From Isosphaera sp. (GTDB lineage Bacteria; Planctomycetota; Planctomycetia; Gemmatales; Gemmataceae): 60,381 nucleotides of DNA. The stretch's first letter is position 1; each line of letters begins with the position of its first letter. Positions 42,424 to 51,856 of this stretch are shown in pieces. The stretch is from NCBI GenBank assembly GCA_013822345.1, contig PNKH01000040.1:1-60381 (forward strand). The letters run 5' to 3'. Under the pieces are notes generated by a model. It did not search any database, was not told where the DNA came from, and saw nothing but the letters and a program-made list of their open reading frames with translations. The translations under genes and the position numbers were made by a program.

Positions 42424-42843
42424 TCACCACAGCCGCCGGCCGCGGGCGTCGTACTCGGCCGGGCCGTACCCGAGGAGCGGGTAGAGGACGAACCCGAACA
42501 CCGACAGCCCGACCCCGAACGCCTCGGTCCGGCCGAACCGGCGGGCCACCTCGACGTTCACCAGGATGGTGGCGATCAGGTTCACGGGGGGGAGGAGGAC
42601 GAGCAGGACCCAGAGCGGGCTGAGCCCGGCCACCCGGACCACCAGGACGTAGATGTTGTACCCCGGGACCAGGGCCGCCCACCGCGGCTGGCCGGCCTTC
42701 GGGAACAGCCCGAACCACCCGGCGACGATGGCCGGGACGGTGACCACCAGCCACGCCGCCAGGAACGGGACCAGCCAGTCCAGGTTGTCCGGGACGAACG
42801 GCGACTCCCCCGGGGCGGGGAGGTTCGGGATGGGGGCGTCCAA
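42424..42843 (-). CDS. Small DUF5684-like membrane protein
   Basis: 139 residues from a TTG at 42843, chosen because GGAGA lies 7 bases upstream and no ATG or GTG fits. After a short polar start, helices LVPFLAAWLVVTVPAIVAGW, PLWVLLVLLPPVNLIATILV and FGVGLSVFGFVLYPLLGYGP. The AALVPGYNIYVLVVRVAGL segment and the final GPAEYD agree with DUF5684 proteins. Function unknown. It is 280 bases from the DUF1501 gene; nothing was seen in that gap beyond GC-rich sequence. Confidence 0.68.
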   Translation of the reverse strand: MDAPIPNLPAPGESPFVPDNLDWLVPFLAAWLVVTVPAIVAGWFGLFPKAGQPRWAALVPGYNIYVLVVRVAGLSPLWVLLVLLPPVNLIATILVNVEVARRFGRTEAFGVGLSVFGFVLYPLLGYGPAEYDARGRRLW

Positions 42844-43009
42844 CGGGGTTCTCCGCCGAGTGGCGACGGTATCGAATGTACCGCACGGCCGGCCGGCGGG
42901 CAACTCGGCGTAACCGCCCCAGCCCGCGCCACCCGCCGATACAATCCCACCCCCGCCGTCCCCCGTCGGTACGGTAGTGTCGGCCCGCCTCCCGGTCCGG
43001 AGGGTTCCC

Positions 43010-45082
43010 GTGCGCACCGCCGTCGCGTCCGCCGTCGCCCTGCTCCTCGCCGCCCCGGCCGCGGCCGACGACCCGCCCCCGGTTCTGAAGCTCCGCACCG
43101 AGCTCGGCGGCGGGGACCTGAACTGGGCCCAGCTCGGGGCGTACGCCCCGGACGGCAAGACGGTGTTCGTCGCCGCCGGCGGGCCGAACACCGGACTGGT
43201 GTACGTCGTCGACCTGGCCCGCGGGGAGAAGGTCGCCACCCTGAAGACCGACCCGCCGGCCGGGGTCGCCCGACGCTACCCGTCCGACTTCGCCGTCAGC
43301 CCGGACGGGAAGTACGTCGCCGTCGCGTACAGGCTGATGGACCCGAACGCCGGCGCCGGAGCGAAGGAGGCCGGGTGGGAACTGGTCCTGTGGGACGTGG
43401 CCGGGCGGAAGGTCGCCGGGCGGCAGCGCGGCGACCGGTGGCCGCTAACCCGGCTGACGTTCGGCCCGGGCAGCAAGCAGTTGGCCGGGAACGCCGCCGG
43501 GTTCGCGGAGGAGGCCGACGGGTACAAGTCGGTGGCGCTGGTGTGGGACGTGCCGGCGCTGGCCCAGAAGCACGCCTTCGACATCCGCGGGCATGCGTTC
43601 GGGGCGCTGGGGTTCGCCCGGGAGAACGGGGCCGAGGTGCTCCGGGCGTACCACCACACCGGCACGATGCACCGCTGGGACCTCGCCACCGGCAAGCCGG
43701 TGGAGGGCGTCACGTTCCTGAACCGCGACCGCCCGGCCGGGTGGGTCTCCGCGTTCAGCCCGGACGGCCGGACACTCGCCGCCGTCTCGGTGGTGAGCAG
43801 CGACGCGAACGGGCTTGCGGTCGGGGCGGAGGTGTCGCTGTACGACGCGGGGAAGGGCGGGAAGGCCCGGGCGGTCGCCCGCGGCCACAAACGGGACGCC
43901 GACCGGGTCGTGTTCAGCCCGGACGGCAAGCTCCTGGCCACCACCAGCACGGCCGGCGACACGATCCTCTGGGACGCCGACAACCTCGCGGTGCTGACCA
44001 CCCTCCCGACCTACGGGCAGGTGGCGTTCGCCCCGGACGGGAAGTCGTTGACGGTCGGCGGCACCGGGTACTGGGGCGTCGACGGCCGGCACCTGTTCAC
44101 CCTCGGCCGGCACCCGACGCAGGTGTTCGCGGTGGCGGTGAACCCGAAGTCGGGGGAGATCGCGACCGGCCAGAACGCCCCGGTGGTGCGGGTGTGGAAC
44201 CCGCGGTCCGGGAAGAACTTCCTGAACGTCCCGCTCGACCCGAACGGGCGGACGATCCGGTCGGTCGCGTACAGCCCGGATGGGCTGACGCTGGCCGCGG
44301 TGGACGGCGCCACGGTGAAGTTCGCGAACGCCGACGGCGGGTGGGTGCGGGCGACGCTGACCGGGCACACGAGCGGGGTGAACGCGGTCGCGTTCAGCCC
44401 GGACGGCAAGCACTGTGCGTCGGCGAGCGGGTCCGTCCGGTGGGTGCGGGACGAGCCGAAGCAGGACCCGGGCGAGGTCATCATCTGGGCGTGGGAGCGG
44501 GAGGGCGGGGCGACGGCGGTCCACACGCTGAAGGCCCACCCGGCCGGGACGTTCGGCCTGGCGTGGAGCCCGGACGGGAAGACGCTGGCGACCGGCGGCG
44601 GGGAGCCGAGATGGGGTGAGGTGGAGGCGCCGGCCGGGGCGACGAGGGAGGCGGTGCGGCTGTGGGACGTGGCGACCGGGAAGCCGACCGCGGCGTTCCC
44701 GTGCGACCCGCGGCACCACGTGAACGCCTTGGCCTGGAGCCCGGACGGGAAGACGCTCGCCCACACCGGGGTCGACGGCACCCGGGTCCGGCTGCTCGAC
44801 CCGGTCACCGGGAAGGAGCGGTTCCTGCTCCCCGCCCCGACCCAGGGGTTGGCGTTCAGCCCGGACGGGTCGCTGCTGGCGGCGGTCGGGTACGGCGGGG
44901 CCGGCAACCGGCAGGGCCTGGTCGAGCTGTGGGACCCGGCGACCGGGAAGAGGGTGGCCGCGGCGGTCGGCCACGAGGAGGGGGTGAACGCGGTGGCGTT
45001 CGGCCCGGACGGCCGGACGCTGGCGACCGGGAGCGGCGACGGGGTGCTGAACCTGTGGGACGTGGCCCCGCCGCGGCGGTGA
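43010..45082 (+). CDS. Secreted double WD40 beta-propeller protein
   Basis: 690 residues from GTG 43010, GGAGGG 6 bases upstream. Signal peptide (RTAVASAVALLLAAPAAADD). WD units continue to the end, including FAVSPDGKYVAVAYRLMDPN, SAFSPDGRTLAAVSVVSSDA, AVAFSPDGKHCASASGSVRW, LAWSPDGKTLATGGGEPRWG and VAFGPDGRTLATGSGDGVLN. About twelve to fourteen blades, so two propellers. A TACAAT box is at 42940-42945. Unlike the cytoplasmic paralogues at 36-39 kb this one is exported. Confidence 0.85.
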   Translation: MRTAVASAVALLLAAPAAADDPPPVLKLRTELGGGDLNWAQLGAYAPDGKTVFVAAGGPNTGLVYVVDLARGEKVATLKTDPPAGVARRYPSDFAVSPDGKYVAVAYRLMDPNAGAGAKEAGWELVLWDVAGRKVAGRQRGDRWPLTRLTFGPGSKQLAGNAAGFAEEADGYKSVALVWDVPALAQKHAFDIRGHAFGALGFARENGAEVLRAYHHTGTMHRWDLATGKPVEGVTFLNRDRPAGWVSAFSPDGRTLAAVSVVSSDANGLAVGAEVSLYDAGKGGKARAVARGHKRDADRVVFSPDGKLLATTSTAGDTILWDADNLAVLTTLPTYGQVAFAPDGKSLTVGGTGYWGVDGRHLFTLGRHPTQVFAVAVNPKSGEIATGQNAPVVRVWNPRSGKNFLNVPLDPNGRTIRSVAYSPDGLTLAAVDGATVKFANADGGWVRATLTGHTSGVNAVAFSPDGKHCASASGSVRWVRDEPKQDPGEVIIWAWEREGGATAVHTLKAHPAGTFGLAWSPDGKTLATGGGEPRWGEVEAPAGATREAVRLWDVATGKPTAAFPCDPRHHVNALAWSPDGKTLAHTGVDGTRVRLLDPVTGKERFLLPAPTQGLAFSPDGSLLAAVGYGGAGNRQGLVELWDPATGKRVAAAVGHEEGVNAVAFGPDGRTLATGSGDGVLNLWDVAPPRR

Positions 45083-45094
45083 CCCGTCTCCGTA

Positions 45095-45129
45095 GCCGTC
45101 GAGGGCCGCGAAGCGCGGCCCTCGACGGC
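45095..45129. terminator. 16-bp hairpin with 3-base loop between convergent genes
   Basis: GCCGTCGAGGGCCGCG (45095-45110), loop AAG, complement 45114-45129. It is 12 bases after one stop and 20 from the other. Shape of an intrinsic terminator, without a U run. Confidence 0.7.
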
Positions 45130-45149
45130 ACCCTACGGCCCCGAAACCC

Positions 45150-45839
45150 TCAATCCTCCGGCCGCCACCCGCGGCCGCGGTCGCGGTCGCGGTCGTCCGA
45201 CCCGCGCCGCTCCCGCGGCTCGGCGGTGTTGAGGGCGAACAGCAGCAGGTGGACCACCCCGGCCGGGGCCCAGACGATCAGCAGGGCGAGCATCGCCTCG
45301 GTCATCGACGCGTCCGCCTCCTTCTGGAACAGGTTGACCAGCAGGAGGGTGAACGTGAACAGGGTGACCAGCAGGCAGAGGGCCAGCCGCCCGCCGACGA
45401 ACACCCGCCGGACCGCCCGCCGGGACCCGTCGTTGGTCCCGACCAGGAGGGCCCAGAACCCGCCGCCGAACAGCGCCCCGCTGGCGATCAGGGCGGCGGC
45501 CACCCGCTGGGTCTCGTTCGGCCCGTCCTGGGCCCGGGCCGCGGGGGCGGGCCTGGGGGCGCCGCGGCCGGCCCCGCCGCCGAGCGTGTCCCGCATGGCG
45601 TCGACCATCAGCGCCGACAGCCCGCCGAGGACGAGCAGGACGGCGGCCGTGTGGATGGTGTGGAACGCCGTCTTCAGCCCGAGTTTCGGGTCCGGCGTCT
45701 CGTGCCGGGCGTCCTGCACCCGCAGGGCGACGTACGCCAGGGCCACCGGGAGCAGGGCGGACGCGGCGAAGATCAGGCCGAAGACCAGGCCGGTGGCCAC
45801 GGCCAGACCGGCGAACACGTTGCCGAGGTTCGGATTCAT
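45150..45839 (-). CDS. Membrane protein, 229 aa
   Basis: Five or so transmembrane helices (GLAVATGLVFGLIFAASALL, FHTIHTAAVLLVLGGLSALM, AALIASGALFGGGFWALLVG, LALCLLVTLFTFTLLLVNLF, MTEAMLALLIVWAPAGVVHL) and a charged Arg/Asp tail (RRGSDDRDRDRGRGWRPED). Family not recognised. It is 93 bases from the mqnE stop on the same strand, so it may share its transcript. Confidence 0.65.
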   Translation of the reverse strand: MNPNLGNVFAGLAVATGLVFGLIFAASALLPVALAYVALRVQDARHETPDPKLGLKTAFHTIHTAAVLLVLGGLSALMVDAMRDTLGGGAGRGAPRPAPAARAQDGPNETQRVAAALIASGALFGGGFWALLVGTNDGSRRAVRRVFVGGRLALCLLVTLFTFTLLLVNLFQKEADASMTEAMLALLIVWAPAGVVHLLLFALNTAEPRERRGSDDRDRDRGRGWRPED

Positions 45840-45932
45840 CGCGCACCGGGGCGATCGAGGGAGTGGGGGCGAAACCGCCGGATTGTAACCGTCGGGCGGC
45901 CGGACGCGAGCGAAATCCGCCCCGGGCGGGGT

Positions 45933-47075
45933 TCAGCCCAACACCACCAACTCCCGCCCGGCGGCCCACCGCCGCCCGGCCGGCTCCGGCCGCACCACCT
46001 CGCGGTACAAGGTGTCGCGCTCGACCGGCACCCGCCCCGCCTCTTCGATCAGCCGCCGCAGCTCCGCCACGCCCATTTCCTGCGGCGAGTCGCTGCCGGC
46101 GGCGTGGTAGATCTTCTCGTGGACGACCGTCCCGTCGAGGTCGTCGGCCCCCCAGCTCTGGGCCACCTGGGCGGTCTTGATCCCGAGCATCTGCCAGTAC
46201 GCCTTGACGTGCGGGAAGTTGTCCAGCATCAGCCGCGACACCGCCATCATCTTCAGGTCGGTGAGGCCGGACGGCTTCGGGATGCCCTGCCCGAGGGTGT
46301 TGTTCTCCGGGTGGAAGGCGAGCGGGATGAACGTCTGGAACCCGCCCGTCTCGTCCTGCAGCCCGCGCAGCCGCAGCAGGTGGTCGATGCGGTGCTCGGG
46401 CCGTTCGACGTGGCCGTACAGCATCGTGGCGTTCGACTTCCCGCCGAGCTCGTGCCACTCGCGGTGGACCCGCAGCCACTGGTCGGCGTCCGCCTTGTAG
46501 TCGCAGATCTTCTCGCGCACCTCCGGGTGGAAGATCTCCGCCCCGCCGCCCGGCAGCGACCCGAGGCCGGCGGCCTTCATCTCGGCGAGCAGCTCCCTCG
46601 TCGGCCGCTTCGTCAGCCGCTCGAACCAGTCCCACTCGACCGCCGTCCACGCCTTGAGGTGGAGGTCGGGGAACTCGCGGTGGATGTTGGCGATGATGCC
46701 GAGGTACCACTCGTACGGGAGCTGGTGGTGCAGCCCGCCGACGATGTGGAGCTCGGTGCAGCCGCGCTCCGTCGCCTCCCGGGCGCGGGCGAGGATCTGC
46801 TCGTCGGTCATGACGTAGGCGGTCGGGCCCTTGAGGTCGGACCGGAACGAGCAGAACATGCACCGGTAGACACAGACGTTGGTCGGGTTGAGGTGCGTGT
46901 TGACGTTGTAGTAGGTGACGTTCCCGTTCTTCCGCTCGCGGACGAGGTTGGCGAGTTCGCCCATGGTGAACAGGTCGGCGGATGCCTCCAGGGCCAGGCC
47001 GTCGTCGAACGTGAGGCGCTCGCCGGCGCGGACCTTGTCGACGATGTCGGCCAGCCGGCGGGCGGTGGCGGTCAT
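45933..47075 (-). CDS. mqnE: Aminodeoxyfutalosine synthase (radical SAM)
   Basis: 380 residues, ATG 47075 with AGGA upstream. Radical-SAM motif CVYRCMFC (C68, C72, C75) preceded by NVNTHLNPTN; also HIVGGLHHQLPYEWYLGIIA, WTAVEWDWFERL and GSLPGGGAEIF, which separates MqnE from MqnC. It couples a chorismate-derived enolpyruvate to SAM to give aminofutalosine, early in the futalosine route to menaquinone. Other mqn genes are not in this window. Confidence 0.92.
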   Translation of the reverse strand: MTATARRLADIVDKVRAGERLTFDDGLALEASADLFTMGELANLVRERKNGNVTYYNVNTHLNPTNVCVYRCMFCSFRSDLKGPTAYVMTDEQILARAREATERGCTELHIVGGLHHQLPYEWYLGIIANIHREFPDLHLKAWTAVEWDWFERLTKRPTRELLAEMKAAGLGSLPGGGAEIFHPEVREKICDYKADADQWLRVHREWHELGGKSNATMLYGHVERPEHRIDHLLRLRGLQDETGGFQTFIPLAFHPENNTLGQGIPKPSGLTDLKMMAVSRLMLDNFPHVKAYWQMLGIKTAQVAQSWGADDLDGTVVHEKIYHAAGSDSPQEMGVAELRRLIEEAGRVPVERDTLYREVVRPEPAGRRWAAGRELVVLG

Positions 47076-47261
47076 GGGCGTGTTCCTGTGGCGGCCCGGC
47101 CTGTTCTATCGGCCACCGGGGCAACCGCAATCCGCGCCGCGCGGACAACCGGCACGGCCGGCCCGCGGCGGCGGGGCAAACGGGGCGAACCGGGTTGCGC
47201 CGGCAAGGGGGACGGGTAGAGTCGAGTGTGTCGGGTCACCGGGGCGCGAGGAGGGCGGGCC

Positions 47262-47888
47262 GTGCGGAAATTGTTGCTGCTGGGGGCGCTGGCGGTCGGC
47301 GGGGTCGGGGCGACCGGCGGGTCGGCCGGGGCGTACCACTACGGGCACTTCGGGCCGTGGGCGCAGACGGCGTCGTTCCCGAGCGCGAACCCGCCCGGGT
47401 ACTACACGAACACGTACTCGTACGCGTGGCAGTACCCGTGGTACGCGTACTACAACTCCAGCCACGGGCCGTACGCGAACTGGGCGTCCGGCGGCGGGTA
47501 CGCCTACTACACCACGCTCGGCAGCGGCCACCCGGTGACCCACGCCCCGAACGTCTTCATGCCGGGCGGGACCGGCATCACCCCGTCCCCGAACCTCCCC
47601 CCGATGGGCGGGCCGGGCGGCGCCCCGGCGGGCTGCACCGTGACCGTCAACCTGCCGGCCGACGCGACGCTGAAGTTCAACGGGGCAGTGGCGACCGCGA
47701 CCGGGGCGGTGCGGACGTTCACCACCCCGCCGCTGGAGCCGGGCCGGGAGTACGGCTACGACCTGACGGCCGAGGTGGTGCGGGACGGGCGGACGGAGCG
47801 GGTGACGGAGCGGGTGGTGGTGCGGGCCGGCGGGGCGGCCACGGTCACCCTCGCCCCGGGCGGCGTGCAGACGGCCGGGGCGAAGTGA
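47262..47888 (+). CDS. Secreted TIGR03000-type planctomycete protein
   Basis: 208 residues from GTG 47262 with GAGGAGGG upstream. Signal peptide (RKLLLLGALAVGGVGATGGS), then a Tyr/Ser/Pro-rich region (NTYSYAWQYPWYAYYNSSHG). The C-terminal ~75 residues (TVTVNLPADATLKFNGAVAT, TPPLEPGREYGYDLTAEVV, DGRTERVTERVVVRAGGA) match TIGR03000, a domain found mainly in planctomycetes. Surface or envelope role suspected. It converges with ileS. Confidence 0.85.
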   Translation: MRKLLLLGALAVGGVGATGGSAGAYHYGHFGPWAQTASFPSANPPGYYTNTYSYAWQYPWYAYYNSSHGPYANWASGGGYAYYTTLGSGHPVTHAPNVFMPGGTGITPSPNLPPMGGPGGAPAGCTVTVNLPADATLKFNGAVATATGAVRTFTTPPLEPGREYGYDLTAEVVRDGRTERVTERVVVRAGGAATVTLAPGGVQTAGAK

Positions 47889-47897
47889 GGCGCGGTT

Positions 47898-48011
47898 CCC
47901 TGGACCGCGGCCGTCCCGGCCGCTGCTACCCCCGGTCGGGAGGCAACACGGTCATCCCGCAGACGACCGGAGCTGTGCCGGTGGAGCGGCCGGGACGGCC
48001 GCGGTCCAGGG
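47898..48011. repeat. Family A inverted repeat, copy 2 (27-bp perfect arms)
   Basis: Arms 47898-47924 and 47985-48011 are exact complements, the same sequence as at 8,975-9,087 extended by three bases, with a 60-base spacer unlike copy 1. It fills the gap between two convergent genes, ending one base before the ileS stop. Confidence 0.85.
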
Positions 48012-48012
48012 G

Positions 48013-51000
48013 TCAAACCTTCCGCAGGGCGATCGTGAGCGGTTGGCCGTCAACCTTCACGGTCGCGGTGTGGGCGGCGCCGTTGAGCGGGGCGTCGCTC
48101 CACTCCGTGGCCTGCACCGCGGCGGCGATCGTCTGGCGGTGGGCCGCGATCGCCTGGCCGAGTTCCGGTGACCCCGGGGCCAGGTGCAGGGCGATCCGGT
48201 CGAGCAGGTCGAGGCCGGCCGCCTTCCGGGTGTCCTGCACCTGCCGGATGACGACCCGGGCCAACCCTTCGAGCCGCAACTCCTCCGTGATGGTCGTGTC
48301 GATCGCGACCTGCGTCCCCTTCTCGGCGACCCCGGCCCACCCCGGCGCGGCGGCGAACTCGCGGATCAGATCACCCGGTTCGAGTTCGACCCCCGCGAGG
48401 ACGAGCGGCCGGGCGTCGCGCTCGGCCGGCGTCATCGCGGCGAGGGCGGCCTCCGCCTCCTTGAGCTTCGCCCCGAGCTTCGCGGCCGCCGTCTTCTTGT
48501 TGAGCCGGGCGGTCTCGGTGAGGAGCGGCCCGGCCGCCGGGTCGTGGAGGCGGACGGCCTTCACGTTCAACTCGTCCACGATCAGGTCGCGGAACCGCTC
48601 GACCGCCCGCCGCTCCGCGTCCGACGCCGGAGACACGACCAGGGCCGCGAGCGCCTGCTTGACGCTGAGTTTGGCCTGCTGCCGGGCCGACAGTCCCAGC
48701 GTGATGACGGCCCGCACAGCGTCCGTATCCTTCGACAGTTGCTCATCGACAAGCGCCGCGTCGGGGGCCGGGAAGTCGCACAGGTGGACCGACTCCGGGT
48801 CGGTCGGCCGGCGGAGGTTCTGCCACATCGTCTCGGTGACGAACGGGACGCACGGGGCCATCACCTGGCAGAGCGTGGTGAGGGTCGTGTAGAGCGTCTG
48901 GTACGCGGCGAGCTTGTCCTTCTTCCCGGCGGCGTCGAGGTCGGCGTTCTTGCTGTGGAGGCGGTCCTTGTTCCGCCGGACGTACCAGTTCGACAGGTCG
49001 CTCTCGACGAACGCCTCACACTTGAGGGCGAACGCCATCACGTTGTACGTCCGGTACGCCTCGCGCGCCGTCGTGATGAGGTGTTGCAGGTTCGACAGCA
49101 GCCAGCGATCGACGTCCGGCCGCTCGGCGACCGGCACCGGCGGCGTGGCCGGGTCGAACCCGTCGCCGGCGGCGTAGTTGCAGAACATGGCGTAGGTGTT
49201 CCACAACTTGAAGAACAGTTTGGAGCGGACTTCGTCCGCGGGGCCAGGGCCGAAGTTCAGGTTCGCCGCCGGGTTCTGCCGGACATACAGCCACCGCATC
49301 ACGTCCGCGCCGATGGGGGCGTACAGGGCATAGACCCGCTTGAACGGCTTGCCGTCCTTACTCTCCACGGCTTCCTGGCGGGTTCCCAGGAAGCCCTTCG
49401 GTAACTTCCCGAGTGCCAGGGTGAGTTCCTGTGCAAGCTCCTTCTGCGGCTCGACGTCGGAGAAAAGCTCATACCCGGCACTCCCCTCGACCCCAGCCGC
49501 GCTGTTGAACTCGATCGCATTGCCGTCGCTCTTGTGCATCGGCTTCCCGAACTGATCCAGCACCGTCGCGAAGCCGAGCAGCGCCCGAAACGGCGGTGCG
49601 CCGTCGGCCATCATCGTTGACATCGCCAGCAGCGCGTAGAACCAGTTCCGGAACTGGCCCGGGAAGCTCTCGGTGATGAAATCGGCCGGGTACCACTTCT
49701 GCCAGTATGCGCGGTCGGTGTTGTACTTCATCGTGGAGAACGCCACGATGCCGGCGTCGAGCCACGGGTTGCCGACGTCCGGGACGCGCGACATCAGGTT
49801 CCCGGTCTTCCGGCTGCGGATCTTTACCTTGTCCACCCACGGCCGGTGCGGGGTGTGCCCGTCGAACTCTTCCCACCCCGCGACCGCCCGCTCCTTCAGT
49901 TCCGCATAACTGCCGATCACCTCGAAGTCGTTCGGGTCGTTGTCGGCCACCCAGATCGGCAGGGCGAGGCCCCAGAACCGCTTCTTCGAGATCATCCAGT
50001 CGCCCATGTTCCACAGCCAGTCGCGCTCCCGGGCCTTGCCGTTGATGCTCTCCGGCAGGAACGTGACTTGGTCCACCACCTTCATGATGTCGCCGCGGAA
50101 CCCCTCCTCCGTCTGCTTCGGCCCCATGTTGATGAACCACTCGTCAACCAGCCGGTATAACAGTTCCGTCTTGCACCGCCAGCAGTGCGGGTACCGGTGG
50201 ACGTACCGCTCGGTGGCGAACAACCGGTCCTTCGCCTTCAGTTCCTCGAACACGGCGTCGGCGGTGGCCGGGTCAGCCGCGTTCCTCCCGGTGAGCGGGC
50301 CGAACCCGTCCACGAACACGCCGTCGTCGCCGATCGGGGCGACCGGCGGGAGGCCGTTCGCCCGGCCCCACACGTAGTCGATCGCCCCGCACCCCGGGGC
50401 GGTGTGGACAATCCCCGTCCCCTCCGTCTCGGTCACGTTGGGCTTCCCGTCAACACTCTTCCCCCCGTCGATGACGTGGTGCGACAGCGCCGCGGTCTTC
50501 GCCGGCCACCCGCTTTGTTTCGTGACCCGCGCCACCTCCTCCGGGAACCCGTACTCGTGGTTCTGCGCGGGGAGGTCGTCGAACGGCCCGGCGTACTCCC
50601 ACCCGAGCATGTCGCGGCCCTGCACCTCGCCCACGATCTCGTACGTCGCGCCCTTCCCTGCCTTCGACTTGAAGTGCTGCTCGATGGTGACGAGCGCGGG
50701 GACGTTCGGCAGCCACTCGCGCCGCTTGCCGCCCTTCGCGTCCGCCGCGCCCCCGTCGCCGTCCTCGTCGCCGCCTGACTCCACCATCCTGTCGTGCTTG
50801 AATGCCCCCTTCGCGACGTAGTACACCTCGCCCTTCAGCTTCACCTTCAGGTAAGTGAGGTCCGGGTTCACCGCCGCGCCGACGTTGCTGGTCAGCGTCC
50901 ATGGCGTCGTCGTCCAGACCAGCAGGTTCTCGCCGGGCTTGTCTTTCAGAGGGAGCTTCACGAAGCACGCCCGGTGCTCCACCGACTTGTACCCCTCCTT

Positions 51001-51645
51001 CATCTCCTGCTCGGAGATGCCGACGCCGCACCGCCCGCACCACGGCATCACGTCGTACCCGCGGTGCACCAGTCCCTTGTCGTGACACTTCTTGAGGAAC
51101 GCCCAGATCGTGTAGTTGTTCTCCTCGCTCATCGTGAAGTACGACTTCCGCTCGTCGGGCGCCTTCGCCCAGTCCGCGTCGGTGCGGTCCCAGTCCATCC
51201 AGTACCCGAGGCGGACGCTCTGCTCCGTCTGCACCCGGGCGAACTGGTTCACGCGGTCCTTGCACGCCTGCACGAAGCGGTCGATGCTCGCCTCGGGGTC
51301 GCCCGGGACGAGGTTCTCGATGTCGCGCTTGCTCTTCAATCCGAGGGCCTTCTCCACCTCCACCTCGACCCACAGCCCCTGGCAGTCGAACCCCTGCTGG
51401 TACCGCAGCTCGTGTCCGGCCATCGCGAAGTAGCGGTTGTACACGTCTTTGTATGTGCGGCCCCAGGCGTGGTGCACGCCCATCGGGTTGTTCGCGGTGA
51501 TCGGGCCGTCGAGGAAGCTCCATCGCGGCTTCCCGGCGTTCAACGCCCGCCGCTTCGCGAAGATGCCGCTCTCGTCCCAGAACCTCAGCACGGCCCGCTC
51601 CAGCGCGGGGAAATCGACGGACGTCTCGACCTTCTCGAACGGCAT
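48013..51645 (-). CDS. ileS: Isoleucyl-tRNA synthetase, divergent class I type
   Basis: 1210 residues. Class I start PITANNPMGVHHAWGRTYKD (HHAWG at 58-62 where HIGH is expected), editing domain with TEGTGIVHTAPGCGAIDYVW, zinc-type YPHCWRCKTELLYR, and FGKPMHKSDGN near residue 703 in place of KMSKS. The tRNA-binding C-terminal domain ends HTATVKVDGQPLTIALRKV. The overall order is that of IleS rather than ValS or LeuS, and the length is above the usual ~930-1050. Charges tRNA-Ile. Assignment to Ile is by overall layout. Confidence 0.9.
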   Translation of the reverse strand: MPFEKVETSVDFPALERAVLRFWDESGIFAKRRALNAGKPRWSFLDGPITANNPMGVHHAWGRTYKDVYNRYFAMAGHELRYQQGFDCQGLWVEVEVEKALGLKSKRDIENLVPGDPEASIDRFVQACKDRVNQFARVQTEQSVRLGYWMDWDRTDADWAKAPDERKSYFTMSEENNYTIWAFLKKCHDKGLVHRGYDVMPWCGRCGVGISEQEMKEGYKSVEHRACFVKLPLKDKPGENLLVWTTTPWTLTSNVGAAVNPDLTYLKVKLKGEVYYVAKGAFKHDRMVESGGDEDGDGGAADAKGGKRREWLPNVPALVTIEQHFKSKAGKGATYEIVGEVQGRDMLGWEYAGPFDDLPAQNHEYGFPEEVARVTKQSGWPAKTAALSHHVIDGGKSVDGKPNVTETEGTGIVHTAPGCGAIDYVWGRANGLPPVAPIGDDGVFVDGFGPLTGRNAADPATADAVFEELKAKDRLFATERYVHRYPHCWRCKTELLYRLVDEWFINMGPKQTEEGFRGDIMKVVDQVTFLPESINGKARERDWLWNMGDWMISKKRFWGLALPIWVADNDPNDFEVIGSYAELKERAVAGWEEFDGHTPHRPWVDKVKIRSRKTGNLMSRVPDVGNPWLDAGIVAFSTMKYNTDRAYWQKWYPADFITESFPGQFRNWFYALLAMSTMMADGAPPFRALLGFATVLDQFGKPMHKSDGNAIEFNSAAGVEGSAGYELFSDVEPQKELAQELTLALGKLPKGFLGTRQEAVESKDGKPFKRVYALYAPIGADVMRWLYVRQNPAANLNFGPGPADEVRSKLFFKLWNTYAMFCNYAAGDGFDPATPPVPVAERPDVDRWLLSNLQHLITTAREAYRTYNVMAFALKCEAFVESDLSNWYVRRNKDRLHSKNADLDAAGKKDKLAAYQTLYTTLTTLCQVMAPCVPFVTETMWQNLRRPTDPESVHLCDFPAPDAALVDEQLSKDTDAVRAVITLGLSARQQAKLSVKQALAALVVSPASDAERRAVERFRDLIVDELNVKAVRLHDPAAGPLLTETARLNKKTAAAKLGAKLKEAEAALAAMTPAERDARPLVLAGVELEPGDLIREFAAAPGWAGVAEKGTQVAIDTTITEELRLEGLARVVIRQVQDTRKAAGLDLLDRIALHLAPGSPELGQAIAAHRQTIAAAVQATEWSDAPLNGAAHTATVKVDGQPLTIALRKV

Positions 51646-51856
51646 GACGGACCCCTCGGCCGGCGGCGAACGACCGGTTCAGTCTAGCAGCGACACCGGC
51701 GGCCGTCCGAGGGCTCGCGCCGACAACGGACCTGTGTACGCCCGCCCACCGCGGCTACACTCCCCACACTTCACCACTTTTCCATTACCGGGGTCGGGCG
51801 GCGCGAGCTACAGTGTCGGCACCAACTCCGCCCACTCCCCCGCGAGGTCCACCACG

